Shown here: piece after piece, positions 19,053 to 27,498 of the stretch
How the letters are laid out: each line of letters opens with the position of its first letter
Position numbering within the stretch: position 1 is the stretch's first letter
Source: Bradyrhizobium canariense
Lineage (GTDB): Bacteria > Pseudomonadota > Alphaproteobacteria > Rhizobiales > Xanthobacteraceae
DNA: 64,000 bases
NCBI RefSeq assembly: GCF_900105125.1
Contig: NZ_LT629750.1
Coordinates: forward strand, 930,001-994,000
Direction of reading: 5' to 3'
Program-made: the position numbers and the translations under genes
Notes under the pieces: model-generated
Told to the model about the DNA's origin: nothing
The model's input: the letters and a program-made list of their open reading frames with translations, nothing else
The model's database searches: none

Positions 19053-19119
19053 CATTGCAAGCGAAGGCGAAGTAATCCAGCCCCAGAGGCAGCATGGATT
19101 GCTTCGTCGCTTCGCAATG
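19053..19119. repeat. REP-like imperfect inverted repeat
   Basis: Arms 19053-19078 and 19096-19119 are inverted copies (left arm CATTGCAAGCGAAGGCGAAG..., right arm ending GTCGCTTCGCAATG), with two inserted bases and a few mismatches, around a 17-base loop. I recall closely similar 'attgcgaagcgacgaagcaatcc' palindromes in many copies in bradyrhizobial genomes, so this is probably one copy of a REP-like family. It lies just past the 3' end of metY and could act as an RNA-stabilising or terminating hairpin. Confidence 0.7.
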
Positions 19120-19141
19120 ACGGCTGTGCGCCAGCTCGGTC

Positions 19142-20422
19142 TTACGCGGTTAGCGCCTGCTCCAGATCCGCGATCAGGTCTTCCTTGTCTTCGATCCCGA
19201 TCGAGAGCCGCACCACGTCAGGAGCCGCGCCGGATTTGATCTTGGCGGCATCGTCGAGTTGGCTGTGCGTCGTTGATGCCGGGTGGATGACCAGCGAGCG
19301 GGTGTCGCCGACATTGGCAAGATGCGAGAACAGTTTCAGGTTCGACACCAAATTGACGCCGGCGTCGTAGCCGCCCTTGAGGCTGAAGGTGAACACTGCG
19401 CCCGCACCCTTCGGCGCGTATTTGCGCGCGAGGTTATTGTATTTGTCCGACGGCAGCCCGGCGTAATTGACCGACGCCACTGCGGAGTGGCCTGAGAGGA
19501 ATTCCGCGACCGCCTTGGCGTTTTCGCAGTGCTTTTGCATGCGCAGCGGCAATGTCTCGATGCCCGTCAAAATCAGGAAAGCATTGAACGGCGACAGCGC
19601 CGGGCCGAGATCGCGCAGGCCCAGCACGCGGCAGGCAATTGCAAACGCAAAATTGCCGAAGGTCTCCTGGATCTTGATGCCGTGATATTCCGGGCGCGGC
19701 TCGCTCAGCATTGGATATTTATTGTCCTTCGACCAGTCGAAGGTGCCGGCGTCGACAATGATGCCGCCAATCGAATTGCCGTGGCCGGCGAGAAACTTTG
19801 TCAGCGAATGCACGACGATGTCGGCGCCGTGGTCGATCGGGCGGATCAAATACGGCGTCGCCAGCGTGTTATCGACGATCAAGGGAACGCCTGCTTTGCG
19901 GGCGACCGCCGAGATCGCCTCGATATCGGTGATGCTGCCGGCGGGATTGGCGATCGACTCGATGAATATAGCCTTGGTGTGCGGCGTGACCGCGCGCTCG
20001 AAACTGCCGATATCGTCAGGATCGGCCCATACCACGTTCCAGCCAAAACTCTTGAATGCGTGGGTGAACTGATTGATCGATCCGCCGTAGAGCTTGCGCG
20101 CGGCGATGAATTCATCGCCGGGTTTCAATAACTGCTGGAGCGCGACGACCTGCGCGGCATGTCCGGATGCCACCGCAAGTGCGGCCGTGCCGCCTTCGAG
20201 TGCGGCAACGCGCTCTTCCAGGACCGCATTGGTCGGATTTCCGATCCGGGTATAGATGTTGCCGAACGCCTGCAGCCCGAACAGCGATGCTGCATGATCG
20301 GCGTCGTTGAACACGAATGACGTGGTTTGATAGATCGGTGTCACCCGCGCGCCGGTGGTGGGGTCCGGTTGCGCGCCCGCATGCACGGCCAGGGTCGAAA
20401 ATCCCGGAAGACGATCGGTCAT
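19142..20422 (-). CDS. metY: O-acetylhomoserine sulfhydrylase/aminocarboxypropyltransferase
   Basis: PLP enzyme that makes homocysteine from O-acetylhomoserine and sulfide (direct sulfhydrylation) in the cytoplasm. The 426-residue protein is full length for MetY, which is longer than MetB/MetC. The N-terminal FSTLAVHAGAQPDPTTGARVTPIYQTTSFVF, the YTRIGNPT cofactor-binding segment, IFIESIANPAGSITDI and the PLP lysine Lys209 in VVHSLTKFLAGHGNSIGG all fit the family. An AAGGAAAAAG ribosome site precedes the ATG. About 230 bases of leader with two hairpins lie upstream, and a REP-like palindrome lies downstream. It is probably a single-gene unit; the methionine-pathway partner metX is not in the window. 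Confidence 0.94.
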   Translation of the reverse strand: MTDRLPGFSTLAVHAGAQPDPTTGARVTPIYQTTSFVFNDADHAASLFGLQAFGNIYTRIGNPTNAVLEERVAALEGGTAALAVASGHAAQVVALQQLLKPGDEFIAARKLYGGSINQFTHAFKSFGWNVVWADPDDIGSFERAVTPHTKAIFIESIANPAGSITDIEAISAVARKAGVPLIVDNTLATPYLIRPIDHGADIVVHSLTKFLAGHGNSIGGIIVDAGTFDWSKDNKYPMLSEPRPEYHGIKIQETFGNFAFAIACRVLGLRDLGPALSPFNAFLILTGIETLPLRMQKHCENAKAVAEFLSGHSAVASVNYAGLPSDKYNNLARKYAPKGAGAVFTFSLKGGYDAGVNLVSNLKLFSHLANVGDTRSLVIHPASTTHSQLDDAAKIKSGAAPDVVRLSIGIEDKEDLIADLEQALTA

Positions 20423-20441
20423 TCTTTTTCCTTTCCGACAA

Positions 20442-20531
20442 TCTCATCCTCGAAGGCAACCGGTTCGGTTCTGGGATGAGACGAGCAACATGATGTGAAC
20501 TGATGGCTCGAGGCGGTGCACGGGCCGCCTC
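20442..20531 (-). promoter_or_regulatory. Structured 5' leader of metY (two hairpins)
   Basis: Within the roughly 230-base leader on the minus strand there are two stems. One is a perfect 8-bp stem (TCTCATCC, 20442-20449, with GGATGAGA, 20474-20481) enclosing 24 bases that start about 20 bases before the start codon. The other is a 7-bp stem (GAGGCGG 20510-20516 with CCGCCTC 20525-20531) with an 8-base loop. Methionine genes of this bacterial group are often under SAM riboswitch control, but I could not match the SAM-II consensus here. Structure is seen in the sequence; a regulatory role is inferred. Confidence 0.35.
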
Positions 20532-20653
20532 GCCAAGGGCGGACAATCGCGGCAGAGGCAGCCGCAGTCAAGGCGGCTCGACGCGTCACAGGTTGTTGGG
20601 AATAGTCTTGCTTCGCTTTGTCGCGTTTCCAGAACAATCGTTTCGCAATTGCG

Positions 20654-21238
20654 TTACGAATGCTCGTTCTTGTTTTTCGCGGCGCGATCGGACGCGGTGG
20701 TCTCGCCGCCGCCGACGCTCATCCGATTCAATGACAGCCGCATGCCCTGGGTCGGCATCGGCGCGCGCTTCGAACTAAGCGTTCGCGAATTGACGCCCAT
20801 CCACGAAATCTCCGATGACAGCCGTCCATATTCAATCTTGGGACAACGATTCATGACGACCTTGAGGCCGGCAGCTTCGGCTTTCGCCGCCGCGTCGTCA
20901 TCGCGCGCGCCAAGCTGCATCCAGATCACTTTCGGCAGTGGCATCAGTTTCAGCGCTTCGTCGACCACCGGCATGATGTGGCTCGAATTCCTGAAGATGT
21001 CGATCATGTCGACGGGGCGGTCGATGTCGGCGAGCGAAGCGACGAACGGCTTACCGAGCAGGCTGTTGCCGACATGACCGGGATTGACCGGGATCATGTC
21101 ATAACCGCGCTGCGCCAGATATTTGAAGGCGAAATAACTCGGACGCACATTGACCGGCGAGGCACCGACCATCGCGATGGATTTCACGCCGTTGAGGATT
21201 TGCCGGATGTAATCGTCGGGGTAAGCATCGTGGTTCAT
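20654..21238 (-). CDS. CoA-binding domain protein (YccU-like)
   Basis: A 194-residue protein with a Rossmann-type CoA-binding domain. It shows YIRQILNGVKSIAMVGASPV near the N-terminus, GYDMIPVNPGHVGNSLLGKP, VDMIDIFRNSSHIMPVVDEAL and PKVIWMQLGA with a late Cys in VVMNRCPKIEYGRL. This matches the YccU/COG1832 family of small CoA-binding proteins, whose physiological role is unclear. The C-terminal ~45 residues after the domain are longer than usual and low in complexity. ATG 21238 gives the family N-terminus; the frame is open upstream into the preceding gene. It follows the crotonase-like gene with a 7-base gap, so the two are co-transcribed. Confidence 0.88.
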   Translation of the reverse strand: MNHDAYPDDYIRQILNGVKSIAMVGASPVNVRPSYFAFKYLAQRGYDMIPVNPGHVGNSLLGKPFVASLADIDRPVDMIDIFRNSSHIMPVVDEALKLMPLPKVIWMQLGARDDDAAAKAEAAGLKVVMNRCPKIEYGRLSSEISWMGVNSRTLSSKRAPMPTQGMRLSLNRMSVGGGETTASDRAAKNKNEHS

Positions 21239-21245
21239 CGAGCTT

Positions 21246-22070
21246 TTACTTGTCCTGCCATTTCGGCTCGCGTTTTTCGATGAAGGCGCCGATGCCTTCC
21301 TCGGCGTCACGGGCCATCATGTTCTCGGTCATTACCTCTGCCGCATAGCGATAGGCGTCCGCAAGGCTCATTTCGGCCTGACGGTAGAACGCGGCCTTGC
21401 CGAGCTTGACGGTATAGGCGGATTTCAGCGCGACCTTTTGCGCCAGCGCAATCGCCGCATCGCGCTCGGTGCCGGCGGCCACGACGCTGTTGATGAGGCC
21501 GATATCGCGCGCTCTCGTTGCAGAAATGGGCTCCCCCGTCAGCAGCATTTCCATCGCCTGCTTGCGCGGAACGTTGCGCGACAGCGCCACCATCGGTGTC
21601 GAACAGAACAGCCCGATATCGACGCCCGGGGTTGCAAAGCCCGCAGCTTCGGAAGCCACCGCAAGATCGCAGCTTGCCACCAACTGGCAGCCGGCTGCCG
21701 TGGCAATGCCTTGCACGGCGGCGACCACGGGCTTGGGCAGATGCACGACGGCCTGCATCATGGCGCTACAAGCGTTCATGATCTGCGCGAAATAGGCCCG
21801 TCCGCGATCGGCATCGCTGCGGCGGGCCGTGAGTTCCTTCATGTCATGGCCTGCGGAGAAGGCCCGGCCGTTGGCGGCGATCACCAGCGCGCGCACGCTC
21901 GTGTCGTCATGGATTTCTGTCAGCGCCGCATGCAGTTCGGCGATCAGACCTTCCGACAGGCTGTTGCGCGCTGCGGGTCGGTTGAGCGTCAGCACGGCAA
22001 TGCTGCCGATCATCTCCCGAAGCAGGATCGGTGATTGCGGCGTGGCGGCGCGGGCGGTCTGGGCGGGCAT
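21246..22070 (-). CDS. Enoyl-CoA hydratase/isomerase-family protein (crotonase fold, non-canonical active site)
   Basis: A crotonase-fold protein of about 274 residues. ATG at 22070 has GGAA a few bases upstream; GTG at 22082 is the alternative. The oxyanion-hole segments are present (AFSAGHDMKEL and QGIATAAGCQL), but the two glutamates used for hydration in classical crotonase are absent. The first is Gln133 in AGCQLVASCDL and the second is Gly153 in ATPGVDIGLF (numbering from the GTG). This is the pattern of the ECHDC3-like branch, so hydratase activity is doubtful and another CoA-ester reaction is possible. It is divergent from a PaaI-type thioesterase gene and co-transcribed with a CoA-binding protein gene. 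Confidence 0.85.
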   Translation of the reverse strand: MPAQTARAATPQSPILLREMIGSIAVLTLNRPAARNSLSEGLIAELHAALTEIHDDTSVRALVIAANGRAFSAGHDMKELTARRSDADRGRAYFAQIMNACSAMMQAVVHLPKPVVAAVQGIATAAGCQLVASCDLAVASEAAGFATPGVDIGLFCSTPMVALSRNVPRKQAMEMLLTGEPISATRARDIGLINSVVAAGTERDAAIALAQKVALKSAYTVKLGKAAFYRQAEMSLADAYRYAAEVMTENMMARDAEEGIGAFIEKREPKWQDK

Positions 22071-22141
22071 TGGAATTTCCACTAGGGCTTTGATGACAAC
22101 TTAATGTAACAGGCAGGATGAATCGAGGGCAGGGACGATAT

Positions 22142-22570
22142 ATGGCATCTGCGAAAATGAGCGTGACGGAACTGGAGAAGTTTCTCCGCGACGAATTTCC
22201 CCAGGCCTTCAGCGGCGGCGACATCGCAATCGAAAGCGCCGACGGGACATCGTGCCTGCTCCGCCAGCGCTATAGCGACCGGATGCTGCGGCCGGGCGGC
22301 ACGGTTTCGGGACCGACGCTGATGGCGCTGGCGGACTTCGCCATGTATGTGGTGTTGCTGTCGGCGATTGGCCCGATCGGGCTCGCGGTGACGACAAATC
22401 TCAACATCAATTTTCTCCGCAAGGGCCAGCCGGGGCAGGATGTGCTGGCGGCAGCGAAGCTTTTGAAGCTTGGCAAACGGCTCGCGGTGGGGGAGGTCAA
22501 CCTGCTGTCAGGCACGTCGCCCGATCCGATCGCCCATGTGACGTCGACCTATTCCATTCCAATTGCTTAG
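22142..22570 (+). CDS. PaaI-family hotdog thioesterase
   Basis: A single hotdog domain of about 142 residues. It shows LRPGGTVSGPTLMALADFAMYVVLLSAIG (the active-site helix with Asp), followed by AVTTNLNINFLRKGQPGQDVLAAAKLLKLGKRLAVGEV, the PaaI/YdiI layout for hydrolysis of acyl- or aroyl-CoA. I prefer ATG 22142, with an AGGGAC element upstream; ATG 22118 and 22157 are alternatives. It is divergent from the crotonase-like gene and sits upstream of rplM. This order is one I associate with Bradyrhizobium relatives. The substrate is unknown. Confidence 0.88.
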   Translation: MASAKMSVTELEKFLRDEFPQAFSGGDIAIESADGTSCLLRQRYSDRMLRPGGTVSGPTLMALADFAMYVVLLSAIGPIGLAVTTNLNINFLRKGQPGQDVLAAAKLLKLGKRLAVGEVNLLSGTSPDPIAHVTSTYSIPIA

Positions 22571-22637
22571 AGTTTTCTGTGGTAATATAACACCATATTT
22601 ATAAGCTATTGTTTTCACACATGTAAGTTCTGTCGTT

Positions 22638-22667
22638 TTGCGTTGACGTGGACGCGCGACCTATCTA
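22638..22667 (+). promoter_or_regulatory. Probable sigma-70 promoter of rplM-rpsI
   Basis: TTGCGT (22638-22643) and TATCTA (22662-22667) are separated by 18 bases and end about 60 bases before the rplM start. They follow an AT-rich stretch (about 22575-22635) that is unusual for this DNA. Position and spacing fit a strong housekeeping promoter. It is not verified. Confidence 0.45.
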
Positions 22668-22726
22668 GAAACCGCGTCAGTTCGGCGCGGCTCGCGCCCG
22701 ATGTTCCCTTTCACGGATTTCCTCAC

Positions 22727-23191
22727 ATGAAAACCTTTTCGGCAAAGCCCGCCGAGGTGACGAAGAAGTGGATCCTGATCGACGCCAAGGGTTTGGTGGT
22801 CGGCCGGCTTGCCACCTTGGTCGCGATGCGCCTCCGCGGCAAACACCTCCCGACCTATACGCCCCATGTCGATTGCGGCGACCACGTCATCATTATCAAC
22901 GCGGCTCACGCGGTGCTGACCGGTCGCAAGCGCGAGAACAAGGTCTATTACAATCATACCGGCTTCATCGGCGGCATCAAGGAACGTACGGCCAAGTCGA
23001 TCTTCGAAGGCCGTTTTCCTGAGCGCGTGGTCGAGAAGGCTATCGAGCGGATGATTCCGCGAGGGCCCCTGGGCCGCATGCAACTCGGAAATCTGCGCGT
23101 TTATCCTGGCGCCGAGCACCCGCACGAAGCCCAGCAACCCGAAACGATCGACGTAGCCTCGATGAACCGCAAGAACATGAGGGCCGCATAA
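22727..23191 (+). CDS. rplM: 50S ribosomal protein L13
   Basis: Large-subunit ribosomal protein of 154 residues, full length. It shows the conserved [64 protein letters not shown] and [34 protein letters not shown] 22727 gives the canonical start; the longer open frame upstream is not protein-like for the family. The rpsI start follows the stop with one base between, the usual rplM-rpsI operon. Confidence 0.99.
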   Translation: MKTFSAKPAEVTKKWILIDAKGLVVGRLATLVAMRLRGKHLPTYTPHVDCGDHVIIINAAHAVLTGRKRENKVYYNHTGFIGGIKERTAKSIFEGRFPERVVEKAIERMIPRGPLGRMQLGNLRVYPGAEHPHEAQQPETIDVASMNRKNMRAA

Positions 23192-23192
23192 G

Positions 23193-23669
23193 ATGTCCGA
23201 CACCATGCAGTCTCTCGACCAGTTGTCGCAGCTCAAGCCGGCCACGCCGGAAGCGCCGAAATATATCAAGAAGGTCGACAAGTTCGGCCGTGCCTATGCC
23301 ACCGGCAAGCGCAAGGACGCGGTCGCCCGCGTCTGGATCAAGCCGGGTGCCGGCAAGGTCACTGTCAATTCCCGCGAAGTCGAAGTCTATTTCGCGCGCC
23401 CGGTGTTGCGGATGATGATCCAGCAGCCGCTGGTCGCAGCCGCCCGTGCCGGCCAGTACGACGTGATCTGCACCGTCACCGGCGGCGGTCTGTCGGGTCA
23501 GGCGGGCGCCGTGCGTCACGGGCTGTCGAAGGCGCTGACCAATTTCGAGCCGGATCTGCGCGGCGTTCTGAAAAAGGGCGGCTTCCTGACGCGTGACTCG
23601 CGCGTGGTCGAGCGCAAGAAGTACGGCCGCGCCAAGGCGCGCAAGTCGTTCCAGTTCTCGAAGCGCTAA
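23193..23669 (+). CDS. rpsI: 30S ribosomal protein S9
   Basis: Small-subunit protein of 158 residues with the alphaproteobacterial N-terminal extension, then [25 protein letters not shown], the central [19 protein letters not shown] and the basic C-terminus [17 protein letters not shown], which reaches the P-site tRNA in known ribosomes. It is translated directly after rplM. A strong intrinsic terminator follows at 23716-23742 and closes the operon. Confidence 0.99.
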   Translation: MSDTMQSLDQLSQLKPATPEAPKYIKKVDKFGRAYATGKRKDAVARVWIKPGAGKVTVNSREVEVYFARPVLRMMIQQPLVAAARAGQYDVICTVTGGGLSGQAGAVRHGLSKALTNFEPDLRGVLKKGGFLTRDSRVVERKKYGRAKARKSFQFSKR

Positions 23670-23715
23670 TTGCTTCGCTAAAATTTGCCGCAACCCGCGG
23701 CTTCCGCACACTTCG

Positions 23716-23742
23716 AAAAAGGCGCTTTCGGGCGCCTTTTTT
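23716..23742 (+). terminator. Rho-independent terminator of rplM-rpsI
   Basis: AAAAAGGCGC, a short TTTCGG loop, then GCGCCTTTTTT: a GC stem flanked by A and T runs, 46 bases after the rpsI stop. The symmetric A/T flanks could also work in the other direction. Confidence 0.9.
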
Positions 23743-23895
23743 GTTGAGCATTTACCGACGAGTTGACGCAGTTTTTCCTGAAAACTTGCGTATCGGCGCA
23801 AACGGATTGCCAACACGGCTGCCATAGGTTTCCCGACCGGGCTGATACGGTTCATTCGATCTGCCTCAGCCATAACTCGGGCGGGTGGCACATCC

Positions 23896-25122
23896 ATGTT
23901 GCTTGATACCTCGACGCTTTATCTTGTCGCCACCATGGTTGCGGCGATGCTTGGAGCCATGCTGCTGTTTTTCGGCAGGCAGGAGAGCATCCCGGCGCTG
24001 AAATGGTGGGGAACCGCCTATCTGCTCGGCGCCGCGTCGGTCGCGCTCTGGACACTCGCCGGCGCCGCGCTTGGCGGGATGCTCCTGCTGGCACTGCACG
24101 CCGTTGGTTTCGTGGCCTGCGGCATGGTCTGGAATGCGTCGCGGGTGTTTCATGGCCGCAAGCCCAATCTGCCCGGGCTTGTTCTCGGCGCGATGGCCTG
24201 GATCGCCGCGGTCATGACGTTCGCGCCCGAAGCCTCCATGATGCGCATGACGATCGGCGCCGGCATTGTCGCCGTCTATGCGGCGCTGACGGCCGGCGAG
24301 TTGTGGACCGAGCGGCGCAGGACGCTGCAAAAGCGGTGGCCGGCGATCGTGGTGCCGGTGCTGCACGGTTTGGTGCTGATGCTGCCGATCCTGCTCGGCG
24401 ATTTCCTGCGCCCGCAGGACGCCGCATTCGCCAGCAGCATCTGGGTTACGGTATTCTCCGTTGAACTCGTGCTCTACGCGGTTGGCACCGTGTTCGTCAT
24501 CTTCATGCTGGTGTCGGATCGCGTGGTGACCGCGCACAAGACGGCAGCCTCGATGGATCCGCTGACCGGCATGTTCAATCGCCGTGGTTTCGCCGAAGCG
24601 ACGTCGCGCGTGATCGAGCGCGAAGCGCTGGCCGGCCGGCCGGTCACGGTGATGATCTTCGACATCGATCATTTCAAGTCGATCAACGATCGTTTCGGCC
24701 ATCCTGCGGGCGATGAGATCCTCAAACTGTTTTCCACCGTTGTGGTCAACAATTTGAGGATCAGCGACCTCTCGGGACGGGTCGGCGGGGAGGAATTCGC
24801 GGCGTTGCTGCCTTGCTCGCTGGAGGAAGGGGTAATCGTGGCCGAGCGCGTGCGTGAGGCGTTTGCCGAGTCGGGAATCGTGGTCGATGAAGGGCCGGTC
24901 GATACCACCGTCAGCATCGGTGTGGCTGGCGGTCCGGCAGGCACTGAACTCGAAGTGCTGCTGGCGGCTGCCGACACCGCGCTCTATCAGGCCAAGCGCG
25001 GTGGCCGAAACCGAGTCGAGGTGGCCGAGGAACTGCCGCTGTCGCTGGAACAGTGGCGGCGAAAGACCGCCGGCCTTCCCGGTCAAAAGCCGCAAAAGCC
25101 GGGTGTCCCCAGCCTCGCGTAG
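23896..25122 (+). CDS. Membrane-bound diguanylate cyclase (GGDEF)
   Basis: Synthesises cyclic di-GMP from two GTP. The 408-residue protein has six to seven membrane segments (about 1-205) and a cytoplasmic GGDEF domain. The domain shows the entry motif DPLTGMFNRRGF, FDIDHFKSINDRFGHPAGDEIL, the active-site loop GGEEF, and an allosteric inhibitory-site RISD five residues before it (RxxD). Both catalysis and product inhibition should therefore be intact. There is no recognisable periplasmic sensor domain and no EAL domain. It follows the ribosomal terminator as a separate unit. The neighbourhood does not identify its signal. Confidence 0.93.
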   Translation: MLLDTSTLYLVATMVAAMLGAMLLFFGRQESIPALKWWGTAYLLGAASVALWTLAGAALGGMLLLALHAVGFVACGMVWNASRVFHGRKPNLPGLVLGAMAWIAAVMTFAPEASMMRMTIGAGIVAVYAALTAGELWTERRRTLQKRWPAIVVPVLHGLVLMLPILLGDFLRPQDAAFASSIWVTVFSVELVLYAVGTVFVIFMLVSDRVVTAHKTAASMDPLTGMFNRRGFAEATSRVIEREALAGRPVTVMIFDIDHFKSINDRFGHPAGDEILKLFSTVVVNNLRISDLSGRVGGEEFAALLPCSLEEGVIVAERVREAFAESGIVVDEGPVDTTVSIGVAGGPAGTELEVLLAAADTALYQAKRGGRNRVEVAEELPLSLEQWRRKTAGLPGQKPQKPGVPSLA

Positions 25123-25176
25123 CGAGATCAGCGGAAGTAACCCGCTGTTTACCATTCCGTCCATATTCTCTTGGTT

Positions 25177-25413
25177 ATGGACAGGACCCGCAGCCAGAAC
25201 GCCGATACCGCTATGATGTCGCTCGAAGCTGCCGCGACATCGGCGCGCGGCGGGTTTGCCTGCCTGTTTTCGAACTCGGACGAGTATGAGAGCGCGCTGA
25301 TATCGGAACGGCGTGCGCAGGGCCGCTACAACCACATAAGCCACCGCTGGCCGATCATCCTGTTCGTCGGCTGTTCGCTTGTTGTGGCAGGCTCCGTGCT
25401 GCTTCTGAATTGA
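25177..25413 (+). CDS. Small hypothetical single-span membrane protein
   Basis: A 78-residue protein (MDRTRSQNADTAMMSLEAAA...) with a polar N-terminal two-thirds and one C-terminal membrane segment (WPIILFVGCSLVVAGSVLLL) ending in Asn. It starts 54 bases after the diguanylate cyclase stop and ends just before an intrinsic terminator, so it is probably transcribed with the cyclase. In-frame ATG at 25171 is an alternative start. I do not recognise a family. Confidence 0.55.
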   Translation: MDRTRSQNADTAMMSLEAAATSARGGFACLFSNSDEYESALISERRAQGRYNHISHRWPIILFVGCSLVVAGSVLLLN

Positions 25414-25434
25414 CGGTCGTTCCATTGGGCATGG

Positions 25435-25459
25435 CAAGGGCGCCGCGAGGCGCCTTTTT
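25435..25459 (+). terminator. Rho-independent terminator
   Basis: AAGGGCGCC, GCGA loop, GGCGCCTTTTTC: a strong GC stem followed by five T, placed about 20 bases after the small membrane protein's stop. Confidence 0.85.
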
Positions 25460-25513
25460 CTTTGCCGCCGGCTGGAGTAGAGACCTCGTATCGCGAACGA
25501 GAGGCCGCAACCC

Positions 25514-25813
25514 ATGATCACCGAAATCGCACAAATCGACGTCAAGCCCGGCACCGAGAAAGACTTTGAAGCCGCGGTCGCCAAGGCCCGCCCGCTGTTC
25601 CTGCGCGCCAAGGGTGGCAAGGGGTTCGAACTGCACAAATCGATCGAGAAGCCGTCACGCTACCGGCTGATGGCCAAATGGGAAACGCTGGAAAATCATA
25701 CCGTCGATTTCAGGGGCTCCGAAGACTTCACCGCGTGGCGCGGCCTGGTTGGGCAGTATTTCGCGGCACCCCCGGAGGTCGAACACACCGAGACGGTGGT
25801 GACTTCGGGCTGA
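25514..25813 (+). CDS. Antibiotic biosynthesis monooxygenase (ABM) fold protein
   Basis: A 99-residue dimeric alpha/beta-barrel protein of the ABM/YgiN superfamily. It shows ITEIAQIDVKPGTEKDFEAAVAKARPLF at the N-terminus, YRLMAKWETLENHTVDFRGSEDF in the middle and EVEHTETVV at the end. Family members include small quinol and heme-degrading monooxygenases and many of unknown substrate. No operon partner is visible: a terminator precedes it, and the AI-2E family permease gene is convergent, with stops about 4 bases apart. Confidence 0.8.
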   Translation: MITEIAQIDVKPGTEKDFEAAVAKARPLFLRAKGGKGFELHKSIEKPSRYRLMAKWETLENHTVDFRGSEDFTAWRGLVGQYFAAPPEVEHTETVVTSG

Positions 25814-25817
25814 GCGT

Positions 25818-26948
25818 TCAGGCCGGCGCAATATCCGGCGCGATTTCCTCGGCCTTGAAATAGTCGATCATGACCTTCGCGATCGCCATCAGCGGTAGCG
25901 CAAGCGCCAAGCCCCAGATGCCGAATACGACGCCGAGCAGGATCTGGAACGCAAACAGCGTCGCCGGCGGAATGTCCAGCGCCTGACGCTGGATGATCGG
26001 CGTCAGCACGTAGCTTTCCAGTGCGTGTACGCCGAGGAACAGCACGAGCGCGCTGAGCGCGGCGACCCACCCGGAGGCGAGGCTGGCGAGCACGACGATC
26101 AGGCCTGCGAGCAGCGCGCCGACCGTCGGAATGAAAGCGAGCAGCCCGGCCTGGATGCCCAGAATAAACGAACTCTGGATGCCGATCAGCGTGAGACCAA
26201 TCCAGGTGACGAGGAAAACCGCGGCCATGGTGATGATCTGGGCGATCAGCCAGCGCTCCAGCGTTTCACCGATGCGGTCGACGATGACGGTCGCGCGTGC
26301 GCGATGCCGTGCCGGCGTCAGGAACAATAATCCGCTGCGGTAGACGCTTGGCTGGGCGGAGAAGGTCAGACCGAGAAACAATACGATGAAGAAGTTTCCA
26401 ACCGCGCTCACCGTGCCGAGCAGAAGCTTGAAAGTCTGGCTGACGATCGCGCCGCCGCTGGAGGCAATCGCGCTTGGGCTTGGGAGATTATGCGTCGCCG
26501 CTGCGCCGGGCGTTGCCGATGGAGCTGTTCCCGAAGACGCAGTCGCGGCATTGCCGAGGTCGAAATAGCTGGTGTCGACCCCGTTTCGATCCAGGAAGGC
26601 TTTGACGTTGACGAGCTGTGACTTGATCGTATCGCTCAGCACCTTGGCCTGCTGTGCAATGGTTGAGCCGCCAAGAAAGACCGCGCCCGACAACAGCCCC
26701 GCGAGCACCAGGCAAACGATCGTCAGTCGCAACGCATGCGGCAATTTGATCGCGCGGCCGAGCATATTGGTCATGGCGTTGAGCGCGACACCAAGCAGCA
26801 TTCCGGCGAAGATCAGAAACAGTGTCGCCGCGAAATACCAGGCAAACAGCAACAGCGTAGCAAACCCGACGACGCCGATACCGCCGGCGGATATCGCCCA
26901 TGCCAGATCGCTGCGAGCCTGAACACGATCGTCGGTCGAAACTGTCAC
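25818..26948 (-). CDS. AI-2E/PerM family membrane transporter
   Basis: A 376-residue protein of the AI-2E transporter (PerM, UPF0118) family. It has two early membrane hairpins, a less conserved soluble loop (about 120-165) and the characteristic C-terminal block. That block includes FIPTVGALLAGLIVVLASLASGWVAAL, ALESYVLTPIIQRQALDIPPATLFAFQILLGVVFGIWGLALALPLMA. Members export diverse small molecules or act as Na+/H+ antiporters; the substrate cannot be inferred. The gene is transcribed alone towards the ABM-fold gene. Confidence 0.9.
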   Translation of the reverse strand: MTVSTDDRVQARSDLAWAISAGGIGVVGFATLLLFAWYFAATLFLIFAGMLLGVALNAMTNMLGRAIKLPHALRLTIVCLVLAGLLSGAVFLGGSTIAQQAKVLSDTIKSQLVNVKAFLDRNGVDTSYFDLGNAATASSGTAPSATPGAAATHNLPSPSAIASSGGAIVSQTFKLLLGTVSAVGNFFIVLFLGLTFSAQPSVYRSGLLFLTPARHRARATVIVDRIGETLERWLIAQIITMAAVFLVTWIGLTLIGIQSSFILGIQAGLLAFIPTVGALLAGLIVVLASLASGWVAALSALVLFLGVHALESYVLTPIIQRQALDIPPATLFAFQILLGVVFGIWGLALALPLMAIAKVMIDYFKAEEIAPDIAPA

Positions 26949-27498
26949 GCGGCTTCCTTTTCAATTTATCTTTTGCACTCTTTCGTCAAATGACCCGGTG
27001 ATCAAGCCGGTTTGCCGCCGCTGTCGGCGTCGTGCCGTGCGATCTACAGGGAATGCGGCAGACACAAGCCGGGCAGGAGCCTTGGCCATGGATTTCAAAC
27101 GGTTCGGGCCTTAGCTGCGCAAGTGAACGGCGACCGGATCTGCATCGGTCATTTCCGCGCCGGTCTGGATAGAACCAAAGCCGTTGTCCGGACTGTTGGC
27201 TTCGGAACGGCGCCATTATCGCTTATTTCGGAAATTGTTCCTATTTCTATTGATATATCAGTAGCTTGCAGTATCTTCGGGAACTTTCAGCGAAAAATGA
27301 GATCGCTGTGCCGAAGGATCGGACTGGCCGAACAGTCGTGGATCCCGAGGGAAATCGCTGCAATGTCTCGCGCCCGTCGCGATCAAAACGGCTTCCGAGA
27401 TGTCCGGTATCAACCTCAGGGCGAGCCCACTGTGGTATTGGCTTGAGAAACGTGGGCCACCCTGTTAGTTCGAACGTCGAAAACGAAGGTCAGCTTTC
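26949..27498. other. Gene-free stretch upstream of the glycan cassette
   Basis: About 550 bases in which I find no credible protein. Frames here have no recognisable motif. A markedly AT-rich stretch at about 27225-27290 (with TATTTCTATTGATATATCAG) is the best candidate for the promoter of the following plus-strand cassette. Confidence 0.45.

Noticed and set aside
20423..20640. SAM-II riboswitch upstream of metY
   Set aside because: I could not find the conserved SAM-II core sequence; only generic hairpins are reported.
23866..25638. 590-codon minus-strand frame opposite the diguanylate cyclase gene
   Set aside because: No domain is visible and the composition is that of an antisense frame; the plus strand has a complete GGDEF protein and two terminators.
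27012..27446. 144-codon plus-strand frame in front of the glycan cassette
   Set aside because: No motif, no ribosome site and mixed composition; treated as intergenic.
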